Origin: an uncultured Prevotella sp.
Lineage (GTDB): Bacteria; Bacteroidota; Bacteroidia; Bacteroidales; Bacteroidaceae
NCBI RefSeq assembly: GCF_937863835.1
Contig: NZ_CALMHT010000021.1
Coordinates: forward strand, 1 to 64,000
Direction: 5' to 3'
DNA: 64,000 nucleotides
Shown here: piece by piece, positions 1 through 7,928 of the stretch
Numbering within the stretch: position 1 is the stretch's first letter
Layout: each line of letters starts with the position of its first letter
Position numbers and translations under genes: made by a program
Notes under the pieces: generated by a model
The model's input: the letters and a program-made list of their open reading frames with translations, nothing else
What the model was told of the DNA's origin: nothing
Database searches by the model: none

Positions 1-470
1 GGAAGATTACCAAATCTGCCCGACCAAACAAGTTTAGACAGTCCGATTTGGCACACTTCTCCACTCGGGCTTGCATTTTTTACGCTTTCGGACAAGTTCC
101 ATTTGGTTCTTTTTATCAGTCACAATCTCAGAAGATTTTGGATTTTCAATATGTCCTTTTTCGTCCACCTCCATTTCTACGTCTTCCCTGAGCGCATCTG
201 TATTGCCGTTCTCGTTTCGGTGCAAAGGTATTTCCGGGATTGCACGGAGATGCAAGGTCAAGCCTCCTGTTTTATGCAAAAATCTCCACACCTCATGCTT
301 CGGGTAGTATTTTTCCTAAAAACCTTGCATATCCTAATCCCTACCTTCGTATGGCACCTGAAACGAAAACGACCGATGCGACAGGAAGACGCATTAAAAA
401 AATGTCGGATAGACGAGGAGCATATAAAATGAGTGAAACTCAAACTCCCTCAGCTCTTGGATCCACATTA
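1..470. other. Degenerate left edge of accessory region
   Basis: No gene can be supported here. Two short frames look protein-like rather than random: a minus-strand frame (34-291) rich in Glu/Lys, and the end of a plus-strand frame (about 300-497). Neither has a plausible start with a promoter and neither is recognised. Because the next 1.2 kb carries clear fragments of conjugation genes, these are probably further remnants of the same decayed conjugative element. Confidence 0.4.
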
Positions 471-493
471 ATTATTAATCAAAATAAACGGAT

Positions 494-652
494 ATGACAG
501 CATTGGCAGACATCAGACAGACAACGCAATTCGTGGGGATTAAATTCCTTACCTTGGTATTGCAAGCCGTCCTTTGGGCTTTGGGCATCCTTTGGAGCAT
601 CGTCAGAGAGATTATTAACGGACTTTTCCGAGTGGTGATAGGTGTGATCTGA
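494..652 (+). CDS. Small hydrophobic hypothetical protein, likely conjugative-element remnant
   Basis: A 52-residue frame starting with ATG and ending in TGA, too short for the ORF track. It begins MTALADIRQTTQFVG and has a hydrophobic stretch (about residues 17-36, KFLTLVLQAVLWALGILW) that could be one membrane segment. It lies just upstream of pcfK/pcfJ fragments on the same strand and so probably belonged to the same transfer operon. The product is not recognised. Its 3' end overlaps the next fragment in another frame, which suggests a frameshift or a composite remnant. Confidence 0.35.
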   Translation: MTALADIRQTTQFVGIKFLTLVLQAVLWALGILWSIVREIINGLFRVVIGVI

Positions 653-783
653 ACGGCAACATTTCCTCTTTCGGTGAACTTTATAGAGAACTGAACAAGG
701 ATGCACGCAGAGACTTCATCGACTACATTTTCAGCGAGGTGAACCATCAGGAACTTATAGGTATCATCAAGGAAACAATCTGA
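619..783 (+). pseudogene. Start-less fragment of a small conjugative-element protein
   Basis: The frame ending in TGA at 781-783 reads FGELYRELNKDARRDFIDY and then a run of acidic and Ile-rich residues, a protein-like composition, but no ATG/GTG/TTG start with a sensible leader is present. It follows the previous small frame in a different register, so either the two are one gene broken by a frameshift or this is a truncated gene. It is immediately upstream of the pcfK fragment. Function unknown. Confidence 0.3.
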
Positions 784-805
784 TAACAATTAAAAAAACA
801 GCGAT

Positions 806-916
806 ATGAAATCAACAGACCATTTCAAGAGAACCATCCAAAACTATTTGGAGCAGCGGGCAGCGGAAAACGAACTCTTTGCAAAGAACTACCGCAAACC
901 GAATATTTCGGTATAA
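806..916 (+). pseudogene. PcfK-like conjugation protein, N-terminal fragment
   Basis: The frame starts MKSTDHFKRTIQNYLEQRAA and continues to FAKNYRKPN before a stop after 36 residues. The opening matches the N-terminus typical of PcfK-like proteins of Bacteroidetes conjugative elements, which are normally well over 100 residues long. Here the rest is missing: one base after the stop the reading passes into the middle of a PcfJ-like protein. In intact elements pcfK directly precedes pcfJ, so a single deletion removing the 3' part of pcfK and the 5' part of pcfJ explains the arrangement. Confidence 0.65.
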
Positions 917-1649
917 TGACCACTTGCAACGGCTTTCAAGTGTTGCGATACTTCTTTGTGTCGGCAAAATATAAAGTCGGTCAGAAAGCGGAATATTTCT
1001 TAAGCGAGTTGTACAGAAGTGGATGGACGGAAAGGTAAAGCAAGCAACCATTGCAAGACTAAGACTCAACAGTGTAATGTACTATGATGGATAGAACTTT
1101 TCTTCACCGCTTGAAGTAAGGGCAAGGGAAATAAGAGCCTACAAGATTTATCCGTCAGCCTATTATCCGACACGCAAGGTATTGCCCGAAATCAGACAGA
1201 GAGGTTTTAAAGGTAAACTTTACAATCTGCATCCGCTTGACTTGTTCATCCCCTTGTTGACAAGCAACAAGATGGAAACCATATTCAAATCGGGGCAGCA
1301 CAGCCTTTTCCAATACCTTGCAACGACTAACCAAAGCAAAGCAGACACCCTTTGGACATCGGTCAAGATAGCCATCCGCAACCGATACACCATCAAGGAT
1401 GCATGTCTGTGGTGCGACTATATAAAACTGCTTGACTATTTCCATAAAGACCTGCACAGTCCAAAATATGTATGCCCCAGTGACCTCAAGACGGAGCACG
1501 ACAGCTATGTGAAGAAAAAGCGTGAGCGGATGGAAATGGAGCGTATCAGAGAACAACGGCAGAAGGCATTGGAGGACGAGGAACGTTTCAAGGAACTCAA
1601 AGGTAAGTTCTTCGGTATACAGTTCACGGACGGAGAGATCATCATTTAG
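917..1649 (+). pseudogene. PcfJ-like conjugation protein, frameshifted C-terminal part
   Basis: Conceptual translation across three frames gives a continuous PcfJ-like sequence: TTCNGFQVLRYFFV, then GQKAEYFLSEL, then (after a frameshift near 1020) VARLR-like and MYYD segments, then (after another near 1090) a long open frame with TLWTSVKIAIRNRY and MWCDYI-like residues (here LWCDYIKLLDYF) and a basic C-terminus. The track's 155-residue ORF from 1182 is only the last part and would need a TTG start. PcfJ-like proteins are encoded in conjugation modules; their exact role is not known to me. With missing N-terminus and at least two frameshifts this is not functional. Confidence 0.65.
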
Positions 1650-1711
1650 GATGGTGGCAAAGACCCGGAATTCTTTGCTCACCATATATAATAGGTAGCA
1701 TACACGATTGC

Positions 1712-2083
1712 TTAATTCTGAATATTCTTTCCAAAGCTGGGTGGATATATCTTTGCTTCTTCATATTGCTCTTCAAAAGGCTTAATATGGGCATAACAAA
1801 TAGGCTTTGGGTCGAACGACAGAAAGAAATCAGAATACTGAATGGTGGTACGGAATGATGACGTCGCCTCAGACAATTGTTTGGCAATGTTCAACAAATG
1901 CTCAGCATTGGTATTCAGCTCATCCTCTGCCATAGCAATAATGGCATTGGTGTCCTTGTATTGGAGATAGAATTAGGATAGAACAAAACTATCTTTATAC
2001 ACAAGAGCCTTGTTCTTCTCATATTTGACCAAAAGATTATTGATAGTCCGTAGGTCGGTTGCTATGGATGATAAGTTTGTCAT
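1712..2083 (-). pseudogene. Hypothetical protein interrupted by an in-frame TAA
   Basis: Reading on the minus strand from the ATG at 2083 gives MTNLSSIATDLRTINNLLVK and so on for 36 codons, then a TAA, then the same frame continues FYLQYKDTNAIIAMAEDELN to a stop at 1712. Both halves have coherent protein-like composition, so this looks like a gene of about 123 residues carrying one nonsense mutation, or a sequencing error. The track's 73-residue ORF (1712-1933) is only its lower half. It follows the abiEii gene by 16 bases on the same strand, so it may be a third gene of that operon. No family recognised. Confidence 0.45.
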
Positions 2084-2099
2084 CGTGATTCAGACTTAA

Positions 2100-2897
2100 T
2101 TACTTGATCAATAGTTTGTCAATAAGTTTTTCACGCACCAATTCGTATGCTTCAATTGGATCAAAAGACATTTCTGGGCGAATAAGTAATTGTGTATCTC
2201 CTAAGAAGTCTGGATCTTGCATCTTTTCTTCCATATTGAGGATGTATTGCTTATGTGTTGGAGGTTGGTTGACAACAAAACTCATATACTTACGATAGCA
2301 GCGAATGACATCATCTAAATTTACATCGGTTTTAGTCAATGCTTCATACAAGTCGAATAAATCACGACCTTTTTTGCGTTGATACAATGCACGAAGCTTA
2401 GTGCCGAGTAATTCTGCAAAATGGTAGGTTGTGATTTCACAAGAGCCTTTGAACCACTGGCTATCAACAGTAAAAGGGTGTTTTACAAGTCCCATTTCAT
2501 TGAAATGTTCGAAGCAATTGATTTCAAGTTTCAGACGAATTGGCATGATTGGCGGAATTTCCGACTTCATGCGAAATAGCATAGTGTTATTGTACCTCTT
2601 CTGCTTGGTTACACGATCAGGCATAAAGTCCAGAACCTCACCAAGACGAAACATGATTGGCTTGATTGGTCCTGATGCTATCTGAACAAGGTCAATATCT
2701 TCACTATATCTCGGCTGAGGAGACATATAGAGTTTGTGGAGGGCTGTGCCTCCTCGAAACGCCAATTGGCTTGCCAAAAACTCGTCGCTGAAAATTGCGA
2801 CCAACGTACGTGATATGAGCAAATCCTGCTCAACCTGCACATTCTCTTTCCATGGAACTTGAATACTCCATTCCTGTATTGATGCTCTGTCTATCAT
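2100..2897 (-). CDS. abiEii: AbiEii-family nucleotidyltransferase toxin
   Basis: This is the toxin half of a type IV toxin-antitoxin / abortive-infection pair. The nucleotidyltransferase motif is visible as FRGGTALHK followed by SEDIDLV, the G-S/T and DxD-like metal-binding residues of the DNA polymerase beta-like fold found in AbiEii/AbiGii proteins. AbiEii enzymes are described as nucleotidyltransferases that arrest growth. I place the start at the ATG at 2897 (MIDRASIQEW) rather than the track's 2957, because it gives the classic 4-base ATGA overlap with the upstream antitoxin gene and a 265-residue product. The pair lies in decayed mobile DNA and appears intact. Confidence 0.85.
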   Translation of the reverse strand: MIDRASIQEWSIQVPWKENVQVEQDLLISRTLVAIFSDEFLASQLAFRGGTALHKLYMSPQPRYSEDIDLVQIASGPIKPIMFRLGEVLDFMPDRVTKQKRYNNTMLFRMKSEIPPIMPIRLKLEINCFEHFNEMGLVKHPFTVDSQWFKGSCEITTYHFAELLGTKLRALYQRKKGRDLFDLYEALTKTDVNLDDVIRCYRKYMSFVVNQPPTHKQYILNMEEKMQDPDFLGDTQLLIRPEMSFDPIEAYELVREKLIDKLLIK

Positions 2898-3697
2898 AAA
2901 TCGTCTGGCTCTATTGTTTGATTTATTATAACATTCCATCGGTCGTCTATTGGACATTCATCTGTAGAATGGTCTGAATCCAATGGAATTTTCTTCATTC
3001 GTTTATTGTTTGATTTGAGAAGGTTGAACAGTATATTTGCCTGCTCTGTCTCTTCCAATATAACATCTGCAATATATCCTAACCGTTGTAATGTGGGAAT
3101 ATTGGTTACAGAAAGTAAGAATTCGAACTGCTTGCTGAAATCTGTATATTCCAAAAGTTCTTCTAAAACAGTGGCAGCCATAGAAAGCCCACCTATCTGT
3201 TGATTATATTGAACTAAATCGACAGCCGTTAGTTCCGGGGTGGAGAATTTTACTCTACCTGTCTCAGAATTCCTTTGCACGAGTAAGTTCTCAGGAATCT
3301 CACGACGATAGTTCCACATTAACTGATTGTTATACTGGCTGGAAGTAGTAGCCTTGGGTAATAGGGTCGTTACTGAAAACTTTTGCGGTCGTTGATGTGC
3401 TGCACCATGTAATTCGGCTGCACTTAGCAGACTTATATAATAAGGTTTACCTAAATATGTCATCAGTTGGTCGATATAATATAAAGGTGGAACAACCCCA
3501 CGAGCGGAATATTGCACAGGTATTACCGTATAAAAGCATTTATAAACAGGTACAATTATCGATTGCTTTGACAAACGATATAATTCAGAGGTAATAACCT
3601 TAACAGATGTATTGGGAAATTTTTCTTTTACGTCTGCTATGGAAAATGTAGGTTTTCCTGCTATTTCACGTTGCTTTATCCAATTTCTTATAGTCAT
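2894..3697 (-). CDS. abiEi: AbiEi-family antitoxin
   Basis: A 267-residue protein upstream of and overlapping abiEii by ATGA. The N-terminal 60 residues (FSIADVKEKFPNTSVKVITS) look like the winged-helix DNA-binding region of AbiEi antitoxins, and the segment with YYISLLSAAELHGAAHQRPQ is characteristic of the family's central domain. AbiEi proteins repress their own operon and block the toxin without direct protein contact (type IV behaviour). A consensus-like -7 element (TATCTTTG) lies just upstream, giving a leader of only about ten bases. Autoregulation through the short 3698-3893 upstream region is expected but no repeat is obvious there. Confidence 0.85.
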   Translation of the reverse strand: MTIRNWIKQREIAGKPTFSIADVKEKFPNTSVKVITSELYRLSKQSIIVPVYKCFYTVIPVQYSARGVVPPLYYIDQLMTYLGKPYYISLLSAAELHGAAHQRPQKFSVTTLLPKATTSSQYNNQLMWNYRREIPENLLVQRNSETGRVKFSTPELTAVDLVQYNQQIGGLSMAATVLEELLEYTDFSKQFEFLLSVTNIPTLQRLGYIADVILEETEQANILFNLLKSNNKRMKKIPLDSDHSTDECPIDDRWNVIINQTIEPDDL

Positions 3698-3714
3698 ATG
3701 CGTCTATTTTGGTG

Positions 3715-3722
3715 CAAAGATA
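3715..3722 (-). promoter_or_regulatory. -7 promoter element of the abiE operon
   Basis: On the minus strand the sequence reads TATCTTTG, a match to the Bacteroidetes -7 consensus TAnnTTTG, followed by CACC and the abiEi ATG 18 bases downstream. The corresponding -33 TTTG is not obvious at the usual 19-20 base distance. The expected transcript would have a very short leader. Confidence 0.5.
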
Positions 3723-3893
3723 AGCAATATCTGCTGATTTACGCACTAAAAAAGACATTATTTGCTATTCTAAGGCAAAATAGTGTATGAATGATACGAA
3801 AATCAATCTATAATGATTATTTTATCCGTTTAGTTTGCCAAATGCCTCGTTCCTTTTGAATCTCATAATACTAATTCATCCAATCGGCAAGTG

Positions 3894-4067
3894 TCAAACT
3901 CTGTTTTGATTCCTCCAATTGAATATATTTGCTTGGCTCCTGTGATGTTCATAAGTACGTTTCCCATTCTCATATCTCTCCAGATATATTGACTTGCGTC
4001 CATCCGCTTTATTCTTAAAGTAGAATTTGACAGGCTCCTTTTTATAGGTGTTAAGATTACTACACAT
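3894..4067 (-). pseudogene. Tyrosine integrase, N-terminal arm-binding fragment
   Basis: Minus-strand translation from 4067 gives TYKKEPVKFYFKNKADGRKS then IYLERYENGKRTYEH, the pattern of the N-terminal arm DNA-binding domain of Bacteroidetes tyrosine recombinases. After this point the frame runs into unrelated sequence and stops; shifting the frame gives SQEPSKYIQLEESKQ and LTLADWMN, which resembles the linker and start of the core-binding domain, so the gene has both a frameshift and a 3' truncation. The track's 177-residue ORF extends it upstream through helicase sequence on the other strand, which is an artefact. Confidence 0.55.
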
Positions 4068-5111
4068 AGCTTCCTGCAGTCTTGTAATGAAGTATTCGCA
4101 GATTGTCCTAGGACATTGCTTCGTGAACATTATCGTTGTCAGCCAAAGATTATAGAGTTCTGTAATCAAATGTTCTACGATGGCGAACTGGTAACGATGA
4201 CCAAGGATGGTAGGAGTGGAGACACACTGAGCGTGATAAGGACTGTACCTGGCAATCATGCTAGAGGGCATGTAAATCAAAGAGAAATAGATGTTATAGC
4301 CGAGGAAGTGATGCCGAATATTTCTCCAGATGAATCTGTGGGAATCATATCTCCATACAGAGATCAGGCGTCTGCTATTAATGAACAATTGCATCGGGAT
4401 ATAGCAAGCACTGTCCATAAATATCAAGGACGAGAATGTGATACCATCATCATGAGCATGGTGGACAATGAACCGACATCCTTCTCTGATGATGCCAATC
4501 TCTTGAACGTGGCTATATCAAGAGCCAAATCTAAGTTGTGTATAGTCGCCACAGGTAATGAACTGCCTGAGGATAGTATTCTAGCTCAGTTGATAGGTTA
4601 TATCAAGTATAATAACTTTGAAACGAAAGATAGTAAGCTACATTCTGTTTTCGATATTCTTTATAGACAATATACCCTGCAGAGGCTTGAATATGAGAAA
4701 GCAAAGGGAGCAGATTTTGGAGAATTATCAGAAAATGTAATTTATGATACCCTTAAGAAAGCAATATCGATTTTAGAATTAAGGAATATCGCTATTCTGT
4801 GTCATTATCCACTCTCGAGGCTTATCGTTGACGGACGTGTTACATCGGATGAACAGAAAAGGTTTGTCAACAGTCCACTCTCCCATGTTGATTTCTTGTT
4901 ATACAATACGATAACTAAACGTCCGTTGCTTTGTATGGAGGTGGACGGTTGGCAATTCCATCATACAGAAGTCCAGAAACGTAGAGATATTATTAAGGAT
5001 AAAATCCTGGATAAGTACGGATTGAAACCTGTGAGATTATCCACCACATCTGTTGTTACCATAGATACAATCAAGAATATATTAATAGAAACATTAAAAT
5101 CAAAAGCATAA
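4068..5111 (+). pseudogene. Dna2/SF1-type helicase C-terminal part with DUF2726 domain, beheaded
   Basis: The open frame begins abruptly without a start, reads SFLQSCNEVFADCPRTLLRE and continues to a normal stop. It contains superfamily 1 helicase C-terminal motifs (LREHYRC, GIISPYRDQ, TVHKYQGRECDTII, LLNVAISRAK) and ends with a DUF2726-type, restriction-nuclease-like domain (HVDFLLYN, CMEVDGWQFH). The Walker A/B half is absent: sequence immediately upstream is the start of an integrase on the opposite strand. So about 347 residues of a much larger protein remain. The track's start at 4116 is an internal Met. An intact homologue would be a nuclease-helicase, possibly of a defence or element-maintenance function; this copy cannot hydrolyse ATP. 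Confidence 0.7.
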
Positions 5112-5147
5112 TGGCAAAATTATCATGCACGATAATTTGATGTAACA

Positions 5148-6731
5148 TCACCTATTCAGCAACGTCCTTTCATCATCCATATCATCATAACGACTATTTC
5201 CACCAACCTCCCATTCTCTGTTACTATCTTGGGAACCGGCTTTGTGTCTAAGTAGGCTGGTAATGGTGTTGATGATATCTTTGTTAATGTGTATATCCGT
5301 TTGCCGTTCTGTTGGCAGTTTTGTATGCGAATTAGCTCCAGGTTTCAGACGTTGAGTGTCAAATCCGTAGTCTTCCATACAGATTATGGAACGATTATGA
5401 AAGTCAATGCAATAGCTCTTACCATTTGTTTGAAAGATAGACATCCCGCTATCAAATAATGACGAGCGCAAGTTTGTAATTTCCGTATCCTCAAAGAGGC
5501 TTCGAAGCTGATTTACTGTTGCCGCTAGATGTTTTTGTAAGGCATCTACAATGGAAATTTGTTCAATGTCTTCTATTTTTCCAAACTTGCAGAGCAAATT
5601 ACGCTCAATCTCATTTACAGGTGAGAAGGATTGTAACCATTGGAGCTTGTCATTATAACGCAATGTGTTGCGGATGTTTTCATTCAATAAGATGCGTTCG
5701 TTACGAAATGCTATGCGTCCCTTCGTGACATAGCTTCCGAACTGGCGCCAAAGCAGTGTGTTCAAATCATAAGTAGATAGTTTCTTGTTATCTTCAAGTA
5801 TAGCATCAATAAACATATCAATCTTTTCCAGTCTCTCTTCGCGGTTCTGGAAACTGAGTAACTGTTTCATAGATAGCACTTCACTTCCCTTATATACTAT
5901 TTTGTTCTTGTGGTCTATAATCATATAACCATACGGTTTATCCTTTGAACCAAAGAATATGAGGTCTACACCGAAACGTTTTTTCATTATTTGCTTCAGT
6001 TCTTCCTTGGAAACTGCCATTTGGTGATATTTGCGAAGAATAGCACGTAGCTGATTTTTACGTTTTTGCTCTGCTTCATCAAGCAGGCTATATTTGGTCA
6101 TGAGAGATTCAATCGGTATTGTACCTAAAATACACCCGCCACGTTTGACACATAACCGGTCGTCTTTCTCGAAACATTCATATCCATCAGATTCAAGAAT
6201 GGCTTTAAACTGACTGAGACTGGCAAATCTGTATTGAAGTGCTTGTGCCAACATTTGTTGCACCTTTTGGCTTATGTCTTGATCAAGTAGTTTGTTGATG
6301 ACCTGCTGAGAATGAATGCGCTCATGGTTATGATCTATCTTGTGCCCGTCCGGGGCGACACGACTGGTGATGATGTGAATATGATTGTTGGCCGTATCGT
6401 GATGAGAATATATAAGCAATGGCTGACCTTCTTCGGCATACCCCATTTCTCTAAGATATTGATGAGCAAAGTCCATTAACTGTTCTTTGGTATATTCATC
6501 TCCACGGCAGGATATCGCCAGATGGAATTGTGGCTTACGTATGCGTTTATTGATACGTGATGAGTATTCGACCAAATATTGTTTCAAGTCATCAGGCGTG
6601 TACTTGCCAACAGCACCTACAAAACCGAAATTTGTAATCTGTAGCAGTTCTGCTTTGCCCTGGACGACTTTTCGCTCATTGTAATCTACTGCATGAAAAT
6701 TTGAACTTGATGGTAGAATAGTAGCAATCAT
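5148..6731 (-). CDS. MOBP-type relaxase / mobilization nuclease
   Basis: A 527-residue relaxase that would nick oriT and pilot the strand during mobilization. The signature histidine triad is seen as YSHHDTANNHIHII at about residues 108-121, preceded by QFHLAISCRG and an N-terminal Tyr (VDYNE) that is a candidate nicking residue. These are the motifs of the Relaxase (PF03432) family. The C-terminal 300 residues are family-specific and not recognised. The gene lies 59 bases downstream of a MobC-like gene on the same strand, the usual order in Bacteroides mobilizable elements. No coupling protein or mating-pair genes are present nearby, so the element would depend on a helper. Confidence 0.85.
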   Translation of the reverse strand: MIATILPSSSNFHAVDYNERKVVQGKAELLQITNFGFVGAVGKYTPDDLKQYLVEYSSRINKRIRKPQFHLAISCRGDEYTKEQLMDFAHQYLREMGYAEEGQPLLIYSHHDTANNHIHIITSRVAPDGHKIDHNHERIHSQQVINKLLDQDISQKVQQMLAQALQYRFASLSQFKAILESDGYECFEKDDRLCVKRGGCILGTIPIESLMTKYSLLDEAEQKRKNQLRAILRKYHQMAVSKEELKQIMKKRFGVDLIFFGSKDKPYGYMIIDHKNKIVYKGSEVLSMKQLLSFQNREERLEKIDMFIDAILEDNKKLSTYDLNTLLWRQFGSYVTKGRIAFRNERILLNENIRNTLRYNDKLQWLQSFSPVNEIERNLLCKFGKIEDIEQISIVDALQKHLAATVNQLRSLFEDTEITNLRSSLFDSGMSIFQTNGKSYCIDFHNRSIICMEDYGFDTQRLKPGANSHTKLPTERQTDIHINKDIINTITSLLRHKAGSQDSNREWEVGGNSRYDDMDDERTLLNR

Positions 6732-6790
6732 TATTATATCAATGTTGTAATGTTTAAAAGGAGTAATAATTGATTAGTATAATGGTATAA

Positions 6791-7174
6791 TCATAATTTA
6801 GTCAATTTCTTGGCTATCTGATGTTGTTCCCGCTTAATGTCGCAAAGAAGGCCCTGAAGCTCTTCTATTTTAGGGAAAAGCACTTGCTTGAAGTATGGCA
6901 TAGTAAGTTCTTCTCCTATGGCAAGTTCATTGGCTCGCTTTACTATCTGATTAAAGTTTCCACCCATCCAGGATAAGTCTTGCTGATATTTTCGGTATAA
7001 GGCAATCATCTCATTGAGAGCATCAAATTTTCCTATGGTTGCTTTGTCATCAAAGATTTTGATAGCATCCCATACCATGCTGCTAATTGTCCTGTAATTA
7101 ACAGCTTTCTCTTTCAGTAGTCGTTCTTCTTCAGGCGACATCCTTATCCACAATCGTTTCGTCTTATGTCCCAT
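6791..7174 (-). CDS. MobC-like relaxosome accessory protein
   Basis: A basic protein of about 127 residues that probably binds oriT and helps the relaxase. The N-terminus (KTKRLWIRMSPEEERLLKEK) fits a ribbon-helix-helix DNA-binding segment, and GGNFNQIVKRANELA at about residues 80-94 is the conserved signature of the MobC family (usually NLNQIAR). I prefer the start at 7174 (MGHKTKRLW) to the track's 7210 because the upstream twelve residues are unlike the family and run toward the oriT-like inverted repeat. It is transcribed with the relaxase. Confidence 0.75.
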   Translation of the reverse strand: MGHKTKRLWIRMSPEEERLLKEKAVNYRTISSMVWDAIKIFDDKATIGKFDALNEMIALYRKYQQDLSWMGGNFNQIVKRANELAIGEELTMPYFKQVLFPKIEELQGLLCDIKREQHQIAKKLTKL

Positions 7175-7204
7175 TTCTTCTATAAATAAAAGGCCGAGTT
7201 GCGA

Positions 7205-7245
7205 GGGCATTTTCCCAACTTCACAGAAGTTGGCAAGTTACTTTT
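7205..7245. other. Candidate oriT with perfect 8-bp inverted repeat
   Basis: Directly upstream of the mobC-like gene lies CCAACTTC-ACA-GAAGTTGG (7215-7233), a perfect 8-bp inverted repeat with a 3-base loop, followed by GCAAGTTAC. An inverted repeat next to the relaxase/accessory genes is the usual layout of a nick region in mobilizable elements. The exact nick site cannot be assigned from the sequence. Confidence 0.45.
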
Positions 7246-7551
7246 GAAGGCGAAACTCCGTTTTGTCCGCACAAAAGTACAACTTGCTAAACAAATTCTG
7301 CAAAGCCGGTTGAACCTCCCACACATGGCTCTCCATTCAAAGTTACAAAGATAACTTTAGGGAAAAGATGTTCATCACGAAATTAGTTACGACAAACCGA
7401 TAATAGATGCAATTGATGGTTGCTTAAATGAAATAATCATTGATTCAAATAATGCAAGAATATATAAATAGGATATTGGTACAATGTATCATTACATCAT
7501 TCGAGTAGCGCTATATTAGACCATTTATCTAATTGAAAATCATTGCCCGAA

Positions 7552-7585
7552 TATTCGTTTTTCTCATAATAATTTAGTAACTTTG
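7552..7585 (+). promoter_or_regulatory. Promoter of the small membrane protein gene
   Basis: TAACTTTG at 7578-7585 matches the Bacteroidetes -7 consensus; a T-rich stretch (TTCGTTTTTC) lies at the -33 distance. Transcription would start near 7592, about ten bases before the ATG. Confidence 0.45.
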
Positions 7586-7601
7586 TCATATATAAATATG
7601 A

Positions 7602-7787
7602 ATGACCATGTCAGCTTTAGAAGGTGCCATCATAGGGCATTACATAGGAAAATATATAGTGAACGCGATCATAGAATTTTTCCAGATTGTATTCCTTGCC
7701 TTCAAATTAATATTCATCATTTTGAAGTGCGGATTTTATGGCATTTCATGGCTGATACATAAATCCGCAACAATCAAGTTGAAATGA
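7602..7787 (+). CDS. Small membrane protein of the mobile element
   Basis: A 61-residue, mostly hydrophobic protein (EGAIIGHYIGKYIVNAIIEF, then FQIVFLAFKLIFIILKCGFY) predicted to form one or two membrane helices. A good promoter lies directly upstream, supporting it as a real gene. Its stop codon falls inside a strong hairpin. A decayed copy of its 3' end can be followed at about 16263-16300 in the right-hand direct repeat, so it was once linked to the integrase gene on both sides. No function recognised. Confidence 0.5.
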   Translation: MTMSALEGAIIGHYIGKYIVNAIIEFFQIVFLAFKLIFIILKCGFYGISWLIHKSATIKLK

Positions 7788-7799
7788 TTGCTGCGGATT
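7762..7799. terminator. Hairpin between small ORF and integrase remnant
   Basis: AATCCGCA (7762-7769) and TGCGGATT (7792-7799) form an 8-bp stem extended by partial pairing of CAATCA with TGATTG. It sits between convergent reading frames, so it probably acts as a bidirectional terminator, although there is no long T-run. The same hairpin recurs at 16302-16339. Confidence 0.5.
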
Positions 7800-7815
7800 A
7801 CATAGCTTAACATCT

Positions 7816-7905
7816 TTATTTTATCGAATTCTGTAATTTTGTGGAATACTCATTGATGGTGCTCTTCAGAATCTTCGCATAAATCTGGGTTGTACGGAAA
7901 TCATG
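7816..7905 (-). pseudogene. Tyrosine integrase, last 29 residues only
   Basis: Minus-strand translation gives RTTQIYAKILKSTINEYSTK and ends at a TAA at 7816, almost identical to the C-terminus of the full integrase at 16356-17495, including the catalytic Tyr of the recombinase motif. Everything upstream of the HDFRTTQ position is replaced by unrelated sequence leading to the P-ATPase gene. It is the truncated left member of the direct repeat. Confidence 0.8.
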
Positions 7906-7928
7906 CTGCTATATTTAATTATGAACAA

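Larger units (their letters stand above)
7708..7905. repeat. Direct repeat, left copy (integrase 3' end and hairpin)
   Basis: This stretch closely matches 16263-16445 in the same orientation. Shared blocks include ATACATAAATCCGCAACAAT, TGCGGATTA, TTTATTTTATCGAAT and GGAATACTCATTGATGGTGC. The similarity covers the end of the small membrane ORF, the hairpin, and the last 30 codons of the integrase gene. The two copies bracket the metal-efflux operon, about 8.5 kb apart. Confidence 0.85.

Noticed and set aside
1155-1685. 176-residue minus-strand ORF
   Set aside because: Shadow of the PcfJ-like coding sequence on the plus strand, which has recognisable family motifs; the minus frame resembles nothing.
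3894-4427. 177-residue minus-strand ORF as one gene
   Set aside because: Only its last 57 residues are integrase-like; the upper part is antisense to clear helicase motifs.
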